From Streptomyces sp. NRRL B-1347 (GTDB taxonomy: Bacteria; Actinomycetota; Actinomycetes; Streptomycetales; Streptomycetaceae): 64,000 nucleotides of DNA. The DNA is taken from the NCBI RefSeq assembly GCF_000720325.1, contig NZ_JOJM01000010.1, forward strand, positions 62,001-126,000, written 5' to 3'. Positions 41,224-50,109 of this stretch are shown here, piece by piece. Below the pieces are notes generated by a model. The model saw only the letters and a list, made by a program, of their open reading frames with translations. It made no database searches and had not been told where the DNA came from. Numbering within the stretch: the first letter of the stretch is position 1; every line of letters begins with the position of its first letter. The translations under genes and the position numbers were made by a program.

Positions 41224-41377
41224 GTCGATCACGCTACCGTCGGGTCGGCCGTGCGTGGGGCGGTCTCGAAATGCGCTGCGAACCAGGCCGCTCACCTGAG
41301 CATGTGTCGGACGCTGAGGGGGCCTTCGCCTGCATCGGTGATGAGCGGACGAGCAACGCCCTTCCCCAGCCCCGAGT

Positions 41378-41395
41378 TTGGACTTGCTGGTCCAA
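41378..41395. promoter_or_regulatory. Inverted repeat upstream of quinone oxidoreductase
   Basis: TTGGAC and its complement GTCCAA are separated by TTGCTG. The first arm could also be a promoter -35 box. It lies 89 bp before the start at 41484. A MerR- or HxlR-type operator is plausible. Confidence 0.45.
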
Positions 41396-41427
41396 TTTTG
41401 GCGTCCTACGGTGCTGCCGTTCCCGAC

Positions 41428-41471
41428 AACACGTGCCTGTTCCCACAGGAACACGTGCCTGTTCCCGCAGA
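41428..41471. repeat. 22-bp tandem duplication containing a palindrome
   Basis: Two adjacent 22-bp units begin AACACGTGCCTGTTCCC and differ at two positions. The junction forms an inverted repeat, TGTTCC-4 nt-GGAACA (41438-41453). It ends 12 bp before the quinone oxidoreductase start and may bind a repressor. Confidence 0.8.
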
Positions 41472-41483
41472 GAGGTGTCACCC

Positions 41484-42446
41484 ATGCATGCGATCCGTAT
41501 CGAGGAGCACGGCGGTCCCGAGGTCATGCGCTGGACCGAGCTGCCCGATCCGTCGGCCGGTCCCGGTGAGGTGCTGGTGCGGCTGGGTGCCGCCGGTGTG
41601 AACTACATGGACGTCGGCGCCCGTGCCGAGGGCGGCCCGGGATGGGCGGCGCCCGCGGTCCTCGGCGTCGAAGGGATGGGCCGTGTCACCGCGGTCGGCG
41701 AAGGGGTGCGGGACCTGGCCGTCGGTGACCGGGTGGCCTGGTTCTACCACCCGGGCAGCTACGCCGAGCTGCTCGCCGTCCCGGCCGGCTCGCTCGTCAA
41801 GGTGCCCGACGGCATCAGCGACGAGACCGCCGCCGCCGTGATGATGCAGGGCCTCACCGCCAGCCACCTGAGCACCGAGACCTACCCGGTCGGCCCGGGA
41901 GACACCGCCGTGGTGCACGCCGCGGCGGGCGGCGTCGGCCAGTTGCTCACACAGATGATCCGAGCGCGCGGCGGCCGGGTCATCGGGCTGGTCTCCCGCG
42001 AGGAGAAGGCACCCATCGCGAAGGAGGCAGGCGCCGACCACGTCCTGGTCCACTCCGGCGGCGGTTTCGAGGAGCAGGTCAGGGAGCTCACCGACGGGCA
42101 GGGCGCCCACGTCGTCTACGACGGCGGTGGCGCGGGGACGTTCCGCTCCTCCCAGCTGGCCCTGCGCCCGCACGGGGTGCACGCCTACTACGGCCCCTTC
42201 ATGGGCGTCCCGACGCTGCGCCCCACCGACCTGCCCAACAGCATCCTGCTGACCTACCCCGTGGTGCACCACCACGTCGCCACCCGCGAGGCCCTGCTGC
42301 GGCGGACCGGGGAGGTGTTCGACCTGATCCTGGCGGGGCGGCTCGTCCAGCGGGTCACCGGCTGCTACCCGCTCGCGGACGCGGCCCGCGCCCACGCGGA
42401 CCTGGAGTCGCGGCGCACCACCGGCAAGCTGCTGCTCCTGCCCTGA
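41484..42446 (+). CDS. Quinone oxidoreductase (NADPH:quinone reductase, MDR family)
   Basis: A 320-residue zinc-independent MDR enzyme close to QorA. Motifs: AAGVNYMDVGARAEGG, GVEGMGRVTAVGEGV, VMMQGLTASHLSTETYPV, the nucleotide-binding VVHAAAGGVGQLLTQMIRARG and DHVLVHSGGGFEEQVRELT. It reduces quinones with NADPH in the cytoplasm and often responds to redox stress. Two inverted-repeat or duplicated sites lie just upstream, suggesting specific control. The gene ends 112 bp before a TetR regulator on the same strand. Confidence 0.92.
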   Translation: MHAIRIEEHGGPEVMRWTELPDPSAGPGEVLVRLGAAGVNYMDVGARAEGGPGWAAPAVLGVEGMGRVTAVGEGVRDLAVGDRVAWFYHPGSYAELLAVPAGSLVKVPDGISDETAAAVMMQGLTASHLSTETYPVGPGDTAVVHAAAGGVGQLLTQMIRARGGRVIGLVSREEKAPIAKEAGADHVLVHSGGGFEEQVRELTDGQGAHVVYDGGGAGTFRSSQLALRPHGVHAYYGPFMGVPTLRPTDLPNSILLTYPVVHHHVATREALLRRTGEVFDLILAGRLVQRVTGCYPLADAARAHADLESRRTTGKLLLLP

Positions 42447-42462
42447 GCGGCCGCAGCCCGAT

Positions 42463-42514
42463 GCGGGCCCACGTGCGGCGCCCACCGCCCGCCGCGGGCC
42501 CACGCGCGGCGCCC
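42463..42514. repeat. Direct repeat, 21 bp, two copies
   Basis: GCGGGCCCACGTGCGGCGCC and GCGGGCCCACGCGCGGCGCC (each one base longer) start at 42463 and 42494. They flank a short spacer between the quinone oxidoreductase and the TetR gene. Confidence 0.75.
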
Positions 42515-42558
42515 GATCCGTTTGAATGGGACACAGGACAGCTCGTACGGGAGGACCC

Positions 42559-43161
42559 ATGCCGTTGACCCGCAAGGGCACCGCGACCAGGCAGCGCATC
42601 ATCGAAGGTGCCGCCGACCAGATCCGCGAACAGGGCGTGTTCGCGGTGCGGTTGGAGGACGTCATGGCCCGTACGGCGACCAGCAAGAGTCAGCTCTTCC
42701 ACTACTTCCCCGACGGGAAGGACGAGCTGCTGCTCGCCGTGGCCCGGCACGAGGCGTCCCGGGTCATCGACGAGCAGCAACCCGAACTCGGCTCCCTCAC
42801 CACTTGGGCGGCCTGGCACCAGTGGCGTGACAAGGTCGTCGCCCGCTACCAGGCGCAGGGCAGCGACTGCCCCCTCCACGCGGCCCTCGCCCACCTGGGC
42901 GGGGCCACCGACGCCACCCGGACCGTGGCCGGTGAACTCCTCGGCCGGTGGCAGCAGCAACTCGCCGCGGGCATCCGCCACATGCAGGGCAGCGGCGAGG
43001 TCGCCGCCGGGCTGGACGCCGATCGGGAGGCGGCGGCCCTGCTCGCCGGAATCCAGGGCGGCGTGCTGATCGTCATGACCACGGGCGGCATCACCCACCT
43101 GGAGGCCGCGATCGACCTGGGCATCGCCCACCTCCGCGCTTCCGTTCACCGCGACCGCTGA
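42559..43161 (+). CDS. TetR/AcrR-family regulator
   Basis: A 200-residue regulator. The helix-turn-helix (about 8-52) is GTATRQRIIEGAADQIREQG ... VRLEDVMARTATSKSQLFHYFPDGKDELL, a YxxHYF-type variant common in NemR/AcrR relatives. The C-terminal part is TetR_C-like with GLDADREAAALLAGIQGGVLIV. GGGAGGA precedes the ATG. It probably controls the quinone oxidoreductase just upstream or itself. Confidence 0.9.
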   Translation: MPLTRKGTATRQRIIEGAADQIREQGVFAVRLEDVMARTATSKSQLFHYFPDGKDELLLAVARHEASRVIDEQQPELGSLTTWAAWHQWRDKVVARYQAQGSDCPLHAALAHLGGATDATRTVAGELLGRWQQQLAAGIRHMQGSGEVAAGLDADREAAALLAGIQGGVLIVMTTGGITHLEAAIDLGIAHLRASVHRDR

Positions 43162-43200
43162 GCACGCGGGGGCCGGGCGAGAGCGCGCAGAGCGCCGTGG

Positions 43201-43791
43201 TCAGTGCGGTTGGCGGAGTCCCGCGACGAGGAGCGTGACCAGTCGGCGCGCGTCGTAGCGGGGGTCGCTGTCAGCGCCGATGCAGAGGTTGCCGATGCCG
43301 CGCATGAGTTGGTAGGCGTCGAGGTCGGAGCGGATCTCGCCGGAAGCGGCGGCCGCGTCGAGGAGTTGGGTGCACACCGGCAGGAGGCGGTCGAGGAAGT
43401 AGGTGTGCAGCGCCTCGAAGCCGGAGTTGTCACCCTGCATCGCGGCGGCCAGGCCGTGCTTGGTGACCAGGAAGTCGACGAAGAGGTCGACCCACTGCCC
43501 CAGGGCGGCATGAGGAGTCGGGCCGGTCGACAGCAGGGCCGGTCCCGCCTCGGCGCAGGCGTCGACCTGGTGGCGGTAGACGGCGATGACGAGGTCCGCC
43601 CGGGTGGGGAAGTGGCGGTAGATGGTGCCCGTGCCCACCCCGGCCTTGGCCGCGATGTCACGTACCGGCGCTTCCACGCCTGAGGTGACGAAGACCGCCG
43701 CGGCCGCGTCCAGCAGGGTCTGCTGGTTGCGTTGGGCGTCCTTGCGCTTGGGCCTGGCCGTGCTTTCCGCGCCCCTGCCGTTGTCGTTCAC
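43201..43791 (-). CDS. TetR/AcrR-family regulator of the adjacent hydrolase
   Basis: A 196-residue TetR regulator: DAQRNQQTLLDAAAAVFVTSG, VRDIAAKAGVGTGTIYRHFPTRADLVIAVYRH. The C-terminal ligand domain contains ALGQWVDLFVDFLVTKHGLAAAM. The GTG at 43791 is chosen because GGAGGT lies at ideal spacing; an ATG at 43806 is just upstream. It is divergent from the hydrolase gene at 43945 across two palindromic sites. Confidence 0.92.
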   Translation of the reverse strand: MNDNGRGAESTARPKRKDAQRNQQTLLDAAAAVFVTSGVEAPVRDIAAKAGVGTGTIYRHFPTRADLVIAVYRHQVDACAEAGPALLSTGPTPHAALGQWVDLFVDFLVTKHGLAAAMQGDNSGFEALHTYFLDRLLPVCTQLLDAAAASGEIRSDLDAYQLMRGIGNLCIGADSDPRYDARRLVTLLVAGLRQPH

Positions 43792-43818
43792 GCGACTTAC
43801 CTCCATGACCTTGCTAAG

Positions 43819-43856
43819 CGGAACAGTGTTCCGTATTGTATGTGGAACAAGGTTCC
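43819..43856. promoter_or_regulatory. Two palindromic TetR operators
   Basis: CGGAACAGTGTTCCG (43819-43833) is a perfect palindrome around one base. GGAACAAGGTTCC (43844-43856) repeats the half-site GGAAC with its complement. Both lie between the TetR gene and the divergent hydrolase gene. Paired sites with a spacing of about two helical turns fit repression of both promoters by that TetR protein. Confidence 0.75.
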
Positions 43857-43944
43857 GTTTCATCCATGATGGCAGACCCCGGGCCGGCCGACCAGACCGC
43901 CGGCCCGCACCAAGGCTGCGCAGCGCCGCACGGAAGGCAGTTCC

Positions 43945-44886
43945 ATGTCCGAATCGAACTCCACGAACGCACCGATGGCCACAGGCTCGCCCGCCCTGGT
44001 GATATCCGCGAAGCCGGTGGTACTGCCCGCCCCGGGCCGCGGCGAGGACCTCCAGGTCAGCGTGTCCGCCCCCGCGACCGGCGGTGATCTGCCCGTCATC
44101 GTCTTCTCCCACGGCTTCGGCTGGTCGATGAACGGCTACGCACCGCTCGCGGACTTCTGGGCCGCCCACGGCTTCGTGGTCGTCCGGCCCACCCACCTGG
44201 ACTCCAGAACGCTCGGCCTGCCCGCCGAGGATCCCCGAACGCCGCGGATCTGGCGCTACCGCGTCGAGGACCTCAAGCGCGTCATCGACGGACTCGACGC
44301 ACTGGAAGCCGCAGTGCCGGGCCTCGCCGGGCGCATCGACCGTGACCGCGTCGCCGTGGCGGGTCACTCCTGGGGAGCCCAGACGGCGAGCGCGCTCCTC
44401 GGCGCGCGCGTCCTCGACTCCAACGGCGTACGCGGCGATGACCTGTCCGACCCCCGCGTCAAGGCGGGTGTGCTGCTCGCCCTGACCGGCCTGGGCGACA
44501 GCCTGACGCCGTTCGCCCTTGAGCACTTCCCCTTCATGAAGCCGTCCTTCGGCGCCATGAGCGCACCCGCTCTCATCGTCGCCGGGGACAACGACCGATC
44601 CCACTTGTCCACGCGCGGACCGGACTGGTTCACCGACCCCTACACCTACAGCCCGGGCGACAAGAGCCTGCTCACGCTGTTCGGGGCCGAGCACTCGCTC
44701 GGCGGCATCCCCGGGTACGAGGTCGCCGAGACGACGGACGAGAGCCCCGCCCGCGTCGCCCTGATCCAGCGGCTCAGCACGGCGTTCCTGCGCAGCGCCC
44801 TCTACCCCGAGGACACGGCCTGGAAGGCCGCGGTCACCGCGCTGGAGGACGACCCCAGCCCGCTGGGGAAGCTGCGGAGCAAGTAG
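43945..44886 (+). CDS. Alpha/beta-hydrolase (chlorophyllase / PAF-acetylhydrolase-like)
   Basis: A 313-residue hydrolase: VIVFSHGFGWSMNGYAPLADFWAAHGF, VVRPTHLDS, the nucleophile elbow VAVAGHSWGAQTASALLG, APALIVAGDNDRSH (acid) and LLTLFGAEHSLGGIPGYE (His). This pattern fits the dienelactone-hydrolase/chlorophyllase/PAF-acetylhydrolase group. No signal peptide is seen. It is probably derepressed with the divergent TetR gene. Confidence 0.9.
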   Translation: MSESNSTNAPMATGSPALVISAKPVVLPAPGRGEDLQVSVSAPATGGDLPVIVFSHGFGWSMNGYAPLADFWAAHGFVVVRPTHLDSRTLGLPAEDPRTPRIWRYRVEDLKRVIDGLDALEAAVPGLAGRIDRDRVAVAGHSWGAQTASALLGARVLDSNGVRGDDLSDPRVKAGVLLALTGLGDSLTPFALEHFPFMKPSFGAMSAPALIVAGDNDRSHLSTRGPDWFTDPYTYSPGDKSLLTLFGAEHSLGGIPGYEVAETTDESPARVALIQRLSTAFLRSALYPEDTAWKAAVTALEDDPSPLGKLRSK

Positions 44887-44964
44887 ACGAGCCATGCGCG
44901 CCCGGGGGGCAACACCCTTGCCGGGCAAGGCTCGTAGCGATGACCGACGAGGCGTCGGGGACGG

Positions 44965-45912
44965 TCACGGACTGGGGGACGGGGAGCCCAGCCGCTCTTG
45001 CAGGTCGGCCATCAAGCGTGTCGTCAGCGGTACGCGGATGCCGTGCCGCTCCGCCGCGCGGAGCAGGGCCCCGCCGATCGCGTCGAGTTCCAGCGGACGG
45101 CCCGCTTCCGCGTCGCGCTGCATCGACGACTTGCTGCCGGGCGGGAAGGCGTCGTAGCGCGCCAGGATCGGGGCGGCATCCGTTGGCCCGCCGCACGCCC
45201 TGCTGACCGCGATGGTCTCCTCGACCAGGGCCTCCAGTTCCGCGCGCCGCGCGGACCGGATGTCGCCGATCGGCACGCCGTAGCGGGTGGTGAGGAGCGC
45301 GAAGGGGGCCAGGAACGCCAGCTTGGCCCAGAGGACGGCGTTCCCGTCCGGGACGACGCGGGTGTCCGCGCCGATGGAAGTGAGCAAGGCGGCGACAGGG
45401 AGGCGCGGTTCGTGCCGTACGGCCAGGTCGATCTCCAGGAACGGGCTGCCGTGTTCGATGACGCCGGGGGCGGTGCGGGTGGACTCGACGCGGATCACGG
45501 CCGGTGTCACCCGTCCCGCACCGAAGCGTTCCCGCAGGATGTCCAGGTGCTCGATGCCGTTGAGGAGCGGCAGCACGAGGCCGTCGGCGAGGAGATGGGG
45601 CGGGACGCGGTCGAGCGCCGCGTCGAGCGCGGTCTGCTTGACCGTGACCAGGCACAGATCGACGGGCTCACGCAGCACGGTGTCCGCCTCGACCGCGGCG
45701 GTGAAGTCGCCGAACTGCGCGCTGTGCACGCGGATGCCACTGTGGCGCAGGGTGCGTGCGGTCTCCTCGGCGGCTACGCAGATCACGCGGTGCCCGGCGC
45801 GGGAGAGCAGCGCCGCGAGCAGGCCGCCGATCCCTCCGGGGCCGAGCACCGCCACCGTTGAGCGAGGCGGGGCAGGAGTGGAGCCGCTGCTGAGCGGTGC
45901 GGTGTGGGGCAT
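44965..45912 (-). CDS. 2-dehydropantoate 2-reductase family protein (PanE/ApbA-like)
   Basis: A 315-residue NAD(P)-binding protein: VAVLGPGGIGGLLAALLSRAGHRV (Rossmann), DLCLVTVKQTALDAAL, VLPLLNGIEHLDIL, GNAVLWAKLAFLAPFALLTTRYGVPIGDIR (the catalytic K is retained) and SSMQRDAEAGRPLELDAIGGALL. PanE reduces ketopantoate to pantoate for coenzyme A synthesis; many paralogues in Streptomyces act on other 2-oxo acids, so panE itself is not certain. The ATG at 45912 has GAGAGGA upstream. Confidence 0.9.
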   Translation of the reverse strand: MPHTAPLSSGSTPAPPRSTVAVLGPGGIGGLLAALLSRAGHRVICVAAEETARTLRHSGIRVHSAQFGDFTAAVEADTVLREPVDLCLVTVKQTALDAALDRVPPHLLADGLVLPLLNGIEHLDILRERFGAGRVTPAVIRVESTRTAPGVIEHGSPFLEIDLAVRHEPRLPVAALLTSIGADTRVVPDGNAVLWAKLAFLAPFALLTTRYGVPIGDIRSARRAELEALVEETIAVSRACGGPTDAAPILARYDAFPPGSKSSMQRDAEAGRPLELDAIGGALLRAAERHGIRVPLTTRLMADLQERLGSPSPSP

Positions 45913-46064
45913 GGGGGTCCTCTCGGTTCACGGGTCGGCACCCGTCCCGCTGCCTCGGCCGTGTCCGGACGCGGCAGGAGGGGCGGGCCGGGTTGCCGCC
46001 CTGGGCCCGAGAGGATCATCGAGGGGGCGTGAAACTTAAGTCAATCCTCGGATTCTCTCCATCT

Positions 46065-46086
46065 GACCCAAGTGAATCCTTGGGTC
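46065..46086 (-). terminator. Terminator hairpin
   Basis: An 8-bp perfect inverted repeat (GACCCAAG with CTTGGGTC) with a 6-nt loop lies just beyond the stop of the minus-strand gene at 46100. Confidence 0.6.
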
Positions 46087-46099
46087 GGATGGGCCTCCT

Positions 46100-46639
46100 T
46101 CACGGGTTGCAGTTCAGGACGATGCCTTCGTTGACGCGGCAGATGTCGTTTCCTTCGCCGCCGTCGACTTCGCCTTCGTTGAGGAGGACCTGGATCTCGT
46201 CGTCTCCCTGGTTGCCGTGGATCCTCCCCTTGGCGCCGTCGATCTCGTCGTTGACGGAGGCGATGACGTCGTCGTTGCCGCCGCCGGCCTGGATCAGGCC
46301 GATGCTCCACTCCTCCAGCCTGATGGTGTCGTCGCCGTCGCCGCCGTTGATGACGCCGGCGCGGTTGAACGTGACCCGGATCGTGTCGTTGCCGTGGTGG
46401 CCGAAGATGACGTCCCCGGAGACGAGGCGGTCGCAGCGGATGTCGTCGTCGCCGCTGGTTCCGTAGATCTCCGGGCCGGACTGGGGCTGGCCGTTGACGA
46501 CGCAGTTCTCCGCTGCGGGCCGCAGGTCGGCGGGGGCCGCGAAGGCCGCGGTGGGCCAGGCGAGCGTCGCGGTCACGGCTGCGACTCGGGCGGCCCGGTG
46601 GAAGGTCGTACGGCGTGAATGCCTGGTTCCTTTACCCAT
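46100..46639 (-). CDS. Secreted RTX-like beta-roll protein
   Basis: A 179-residue exported protein. The signal peptide (about 1-34, ending AAFA) is followed by six imperfect repeats of the RTX/hemolysin-type calcium-binding form: IYGTSGDDDIRC, IFGHHGNDTIRV, INGGDGDDTIRL, IQAGGGNDDVIA, IHGNQGDDEIQV and VDGGEGNDICRV. They should form a short parallel beta-roll that binds Ca2+ in the Gly-Asp turns. Four Cys suggest disulfides. No catalytic domain or type I secretion signal is present, so export is by Sec. Confidence 0.87.
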   Translation of the reverse strand: MGKGTRHSRRTTFHRAARVAAVTATLAWPTAAFAAPADLRPAAENCVVNGQPQSGPEIYGTSGDDDIRCDRLVSGDVIFGHHGNDTIRVTFNRAGVINGGDGDDTIRLEEWSIGLIQAGGGNDDVIASVNDEIDGAKGRIHGNQGDDEIQVLLNEGEVDGGEGNDICRVNEGIVLNCNP

Positions 46640-46854
46640 GACGCGAGCATCAAGCGGGCATGCCGCGCTGTCACCAGGCCGGAGGGCCGACGTCACCCAC
46701 ATGTGTCGCCCTTTCACCCGCTGGGGTGACGAGCCCTCCGGTGTCGCGGCCTGTGCGGGCCGCCGCGGTCGGCACACGCGGGGAGTCGCACAACCATTCG
46801 GCCGCCTCGCAGGTCAAAGGCGCGAAACGAACAGCAACGCCCACTGGGGGAGTC

Positions 46855-48447
46855 TTGAAGAAGTTCACGGCAGCGATGGCCACGAGCCTCGTGGTCAGCG
46901 CTGCCACACTGGTCGCCGTGCCCGCGGCGCACGCGGGTGGCGGCGACCCCCGCAGCCGTACGGATACGCTGCTGGAGGGCGGCAAGATCTACGCCCGCTA
47001 CGAGCACATGTCCTCGGGGTTCCACCCGAAGGACGTCACGCTCAAGATTCACGAGCAGGACGACACCAAGGTCCTCGCCAGCCTCCGCCTCGACGACACC
47101 GAGAGCTGCTCCGACGCGGACGACTGCTACGAGGACACCTTCCGGTCCGGACCGGTCACCCTGCCCGCCATGGGTTCCTACGTGATCGACGTCGTGGCGA
47201 GGGAGGGGCAGCCGAACGAGGTCGTCCAGCGGTCGACCGGCTTCCTCAACTACGGCCTCAACCCCAAGCTGACCCTCACCAGCAGCCACCCGAGGATCTC
47301 CTACGACCACCCGTCCCTGGAGATCACCGGATCGCTGGTGGCCGAGGACCCCAACACCCACGAGGTGAAGCCGTTCGCCGGGGTGGGCATGTACTACCGC
47401 GCCCGGGAGGTCTTCACCGACGGATGGAAGTGGACGGACGAGGCGGGGCGCTTCACGCAGTCCGCGTCCTTCCACGAGCGCAGCACCGACACCACCTACG
47501 AGTACATGTTCGACCAGCAGTACGAGTCCCTCGGCCTGCCCTTCCACAAGCAGGAGCTGAAGCTCAAGGCGGACACCCCCAGCGGCACGGTCACCGCCCC
47601 GTACGGCAGTGACGTTCCCGTCCGCGGCAAGGTCACCCGCATCGCGGACGACGGCACCGAGAAGCCCCTGGCCACCGAGGTGAACATCGGCACCGACGGC
47701 ACCGTGCAGAGCGGGGAGAACGGCACCTTCGCCACGCGGTACACCGTCAAGCGGGGCGAGCAGGTGAAGGTCCAGCCGGCCGCGTCGAACTGGTTCACCG
47801 CGCCGTCCCCGCACACCTTCACGATGGCCACGCCCTCGCGCACGAGCGAGCTGTCGAACGTCGAGGCCAAGGTGAGCAAGTACCGCAAGGTCACCTTCAC
47901 CGGCAAGCTCGGTGTCACACGGGGGTCGTACCCGGCCGGGGCCACGACGAAGGTGTCGATCGACCACCGCCCGAAGGGCGGATCGTGGACGAGCACCGGC
48001 ACCTTCGACGCCGCGTACGGTGCCTCCTTCACGGCGTCCTCGCCGAGGAAAGCCGACGCGGGCGCCGACTGGCGGCTGCGCCTCGTCAACGCGGACGTGA
48101 ACGGTGCGAGCGTCAAGCTGGGCCGCAAGTACACGCGCGTCTGGAACGACGGTGTCACCCCCGAGCGCGTGCGCAAGGGGGCGACGGTCACCGCCAAGGG
48201 CGGCCTGATGCAGAAGTCGGGGTCCACCTGGCGGCCGTACGGCGGGCAGCGGGTCCGCGTCTGGTTCAAGGCCGCGACCAGCGGTTCCGCGTGGAAGGAG
48301 CTGGGCAGCACCAAGACGCTGAGCGACGGCACGTTCCGCAAGAAGTTCACCGCGCAGCGCGACGGCACCTGGCAGCTGCGCTACACCGACACGGACACCT
48401 CCCACTACGCGGACCACGGGCGTGAGGACTACGTCGACGTCCGCTAG
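46855..48447 (+). CDS. Large secreted protein with repeated Ig-like domains
   Basis: A 530-residue exported protein from a TTG at 46855 behind GGGGGAG. The signal peptide ends VPAAHA. The rest is beta-rich with repeated sandwich modules (GYGL..KLTLTSSHPRISYDHPSL, APYGSDVPVRGKVTRIADDG, SKYRKVTFTGKLGVTRG, RKGATVTAKGGLMQKSGS). The last module resembles the calcium-binding-like Ig repeats seen in Streptomyces wall proteins. The motifs KVTFTGK and SVPVRGK suggest invasin or Big-type folds. It may be a surface or matrix protein; no enzyme domain is seen. Confidence 0.82.
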   Translation: MKKFTAAMATSLVVSAATLVAVPAAHAGGGDPRSRTDTLLEGGKIYARYEHMSSGFHPKDVTLKIHEQDDTKVLASLRLDDTESCSDADDCYEDTFRSGPVTLPAMGSYVIDVVAREGQPNEVVQRSTGFLNYGLNPKLTLTSSHPRISYDHPSLEITGSLVAEDPNTHEVKPFAGVGMYYRAREVFTDGWKWTDEAGRFTQSASFHERSTDTTYEYMFDQQYESLGLPFHKQELKLKADTPSGTVTAPYGSDVPVRGKVTRIADDGTEKPLATEVNIGTDGTVQSGENGTFATRYTVKRGEQVKVQPAASNWFTAPSPHTFTMATPSRTSELSNVEAKVSKYRKVTFTGKLGVTRGSYPAGATTKVSIDHRPKGGSWTSTGTFDAAYGASFTASSPRKADAGADWRLRLVNADVNGASVKLGRKYTRVWNDGVTPERVRKGATVTAKGGLMQKSGSTWRPYGGQRVRVWFKAATSGSAWKELGSTKTLSDGTFRKKFTAQRDGTWQLRYTDTDTSHYADHGREDYVDVR

Positions 48448-48471
48448 CGAGCACTGAGGCCCGCGCACGGG

Positions 48472-48504
48472 GCGGCCCCACCGGAAGCCATCCGGTGGGG
48501 CCGC
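48472..48504. terminator. Terminator between convergent genes
   Basis: A perfect 14-bp inverted repeat (starting GCGGCCCCACCGGA) with a 5-nt loop separates the secreted protein gene and the convergent amidase. Confidence 0.85.
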
Positions 48505-48522
48505 GGTGTGTTGCCGGTCGCC

Positions 48523-49974
48523 CTACTCCGGCGCCTGGAACCCGCCGATCTCCTGCTCCAGCAGTTCAGCGAGGCGCAGCGGGGTGCGGTCCTCGAACAT
48601 CGGGCCGATGAGCTGCACCCCCACCGGCAGGCCCTCGGGCGACCGGCCCGCAGGCACGGCGGTGGCGGGCAGACCCGGCATGGTCGCCACACCGGCCCAG
48701 ACGAGCTGGTCGAAGTACGGGTACTCGACGCCGTCGATGTCGATCCGGCGCCGCAGCGGATCGGGGTCGTGGTCGTGCGGGAACGCGGGCGTGGGCGTGA
48801 TGGGACACACCACGGCGTCGAACTCCTTGAAGAACTGCCGCCAGGCGTGGCGGTGCAGCTCGCGGCGGTTGTTCGCCGCGAGCCAGTCGTGGAGGCTGAA
48901 CACCATGGCGCGCAGCCGCTCGGCGTCGAGGCTCCGGTCGTCCGCGCTCAGCGCGGCGGCGTGGATCCGCAGCTGCTCGTACGTCTCGATGGGAAAGCGC
49001 GCGACGGAGCTGGAGAACATCAACTGCGTGTAGAGCAGGGCGGATTCGGTCAGATCGGGCAGCAGCGGACTGTGCCGTGCGACGCGGGCGCCGCCGTCGG
49101 CGAGCGCGTCGGCCACCCGGTTCACACCCGCCCGGACCGCGGCCCCGCTCGGGATGAGCGGATGGTCGTCGACGACCAGGACTCGGAAGTCGCTGAGCCG
49201 CTCGTGGCGGGCGGGCGGCAGCGTCACGCGGTGCGCCACACCGAACGTCAGCGGGTCCGGTCCGGCCATGACGTCGAGCAGGAGCGTCAGGTCGCGGGCG
49301 GTGCGCGCCATCGGGCCGACGACGGCCAGGTCGGATTCGGTGGGCAGGGCCGGTGCGGGCGGCGGGGTCATGCCTCGGTACGCCGCGAGGCCGAGCGTCG
49401 GCTTGTGCGCGTAGACGCCGCAGAAGTGCGCGGGGGTGCGCAGCGAACCGGCGATGTCGGAGCCGATGGACAGCGACCCGAATCCGGCCGCCAGGGCCGC
49501 CGCCGAGCCGCCGGAGGAGCCCCCCGACGTGCGGCTGTGGTCCCAGGGGTTGTTGGTGGTGCCGTAGATCTCGTTGAAGCTCTGTATGTCCTGCAGCCCC
49601 AAGGGCACGTTGGTCTTGCCGAGTATCACCGCGCCCGCGTCCTTGAGCCGCGTCACCTGCACCGCGTCCTCCGCGGGCAGGAAGTCCCGGTGCGGCGGCA
49701 TGCCCCAGGTCGTGGGCAGCCCGGCGATGTTGTAGGACTCCTTGACCGTTACGGGAAGGCCGAGGAGCGGTCGGTCCTCGCCGCGGGCGCGCGCCCGGTC
49801 GGCCTCGCGCGCGGCGGCCCGCGCGCGGTCGAAGTCCGGCACGCAGATCGCGTTGAGCGCTACGTCGTCCCGTTCGATACGGGCGATGACCTCGTCGGTC
49901 AGTTCCACCGAGGTCACTTCACCCGCACGCAAGGCAGCCATGAGTTCTTCGGCCGTCTGAAAGATCCGTTCCAT
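48523..49974 (-). CDS. Amidase (amidase-signature family)
   Basis: A 483-residue amidase-signature enzyme. The catalytic Lys lies in LLGLPVTVKESYNIAG. The Gly/Ser signature is TSGGSSGGSAAALAAGFGSLSIGSDIAGSLRTPAHFCGV, with the cis-Ser and the nucleophile Ser. HKPTLGL and a closing region GVQLIGPMFEDRTPLRLAELLEQ complete the fold. The family hydrolyses amides (aliphatic, aromatic or 6-aminohexanoate types) in the cytoplasm. The substrate is unknown. Confidence 0.93.
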   Translation of the reverse strand: MERIFQTAEELMAALRAGEVTSVELTDEVIARIERDDVALNAICVPDFDRARAAAREADRARARGEDRPLLGLPVTVKESYNIAGLPTTWGMPPHRDFLPAEDAVQVTRLKDAGAVILGKTNVPLGLQDIQSFNEIYGTTNNPWDHSRTSGGSSGGSAAALAAGFGSLSIGSDIAGSLRTPAHFCGVYAHKPTLGLAAYRGMTPPPAPALPTESDLAVVGPMARTARDLTLLLDVMAGPDPLTFGVAHRVTLPPARHERLSDFRVLVVDDHPLIPSGAAVRAGVNRVADALADGGARVARHSPLLPDLTESALLYTQLMFSSSVARFPIETYEQLRIHAAALSADDRSLDAERLRAMVFSLHDWLAANNRRELHRHAWRQFFKEFDAVVCPITPTPAFPHDHDPDPLRRRIDIDGVEYPYFDQLVWAGVATMPGLPATAVPAGRSPEGLPVGVQLIGPMFEDRTPLRLAELLEQEIGGFQAPE

Positions 49975-50109
49975 AAATGGGACCGTACGGGCACCTCTGG
50001 GAAGCCATAAAACGCCGCCTCACGCAACGGGTGCAGAGCCTCCGCGCCGCGCCGCGTCCTCGCCGACGAGCTGGGCCGTGGAGCGCCGGTCCCGAGCCCT
50101 GGCTCCGGG

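Noticed and set aside
44965..45912. Naming the ketopantoate-reductase-like gene panE
   Set aside because: Motifs fit the family, but Streptomyces has several paralogues and no pan genes lie nearby.
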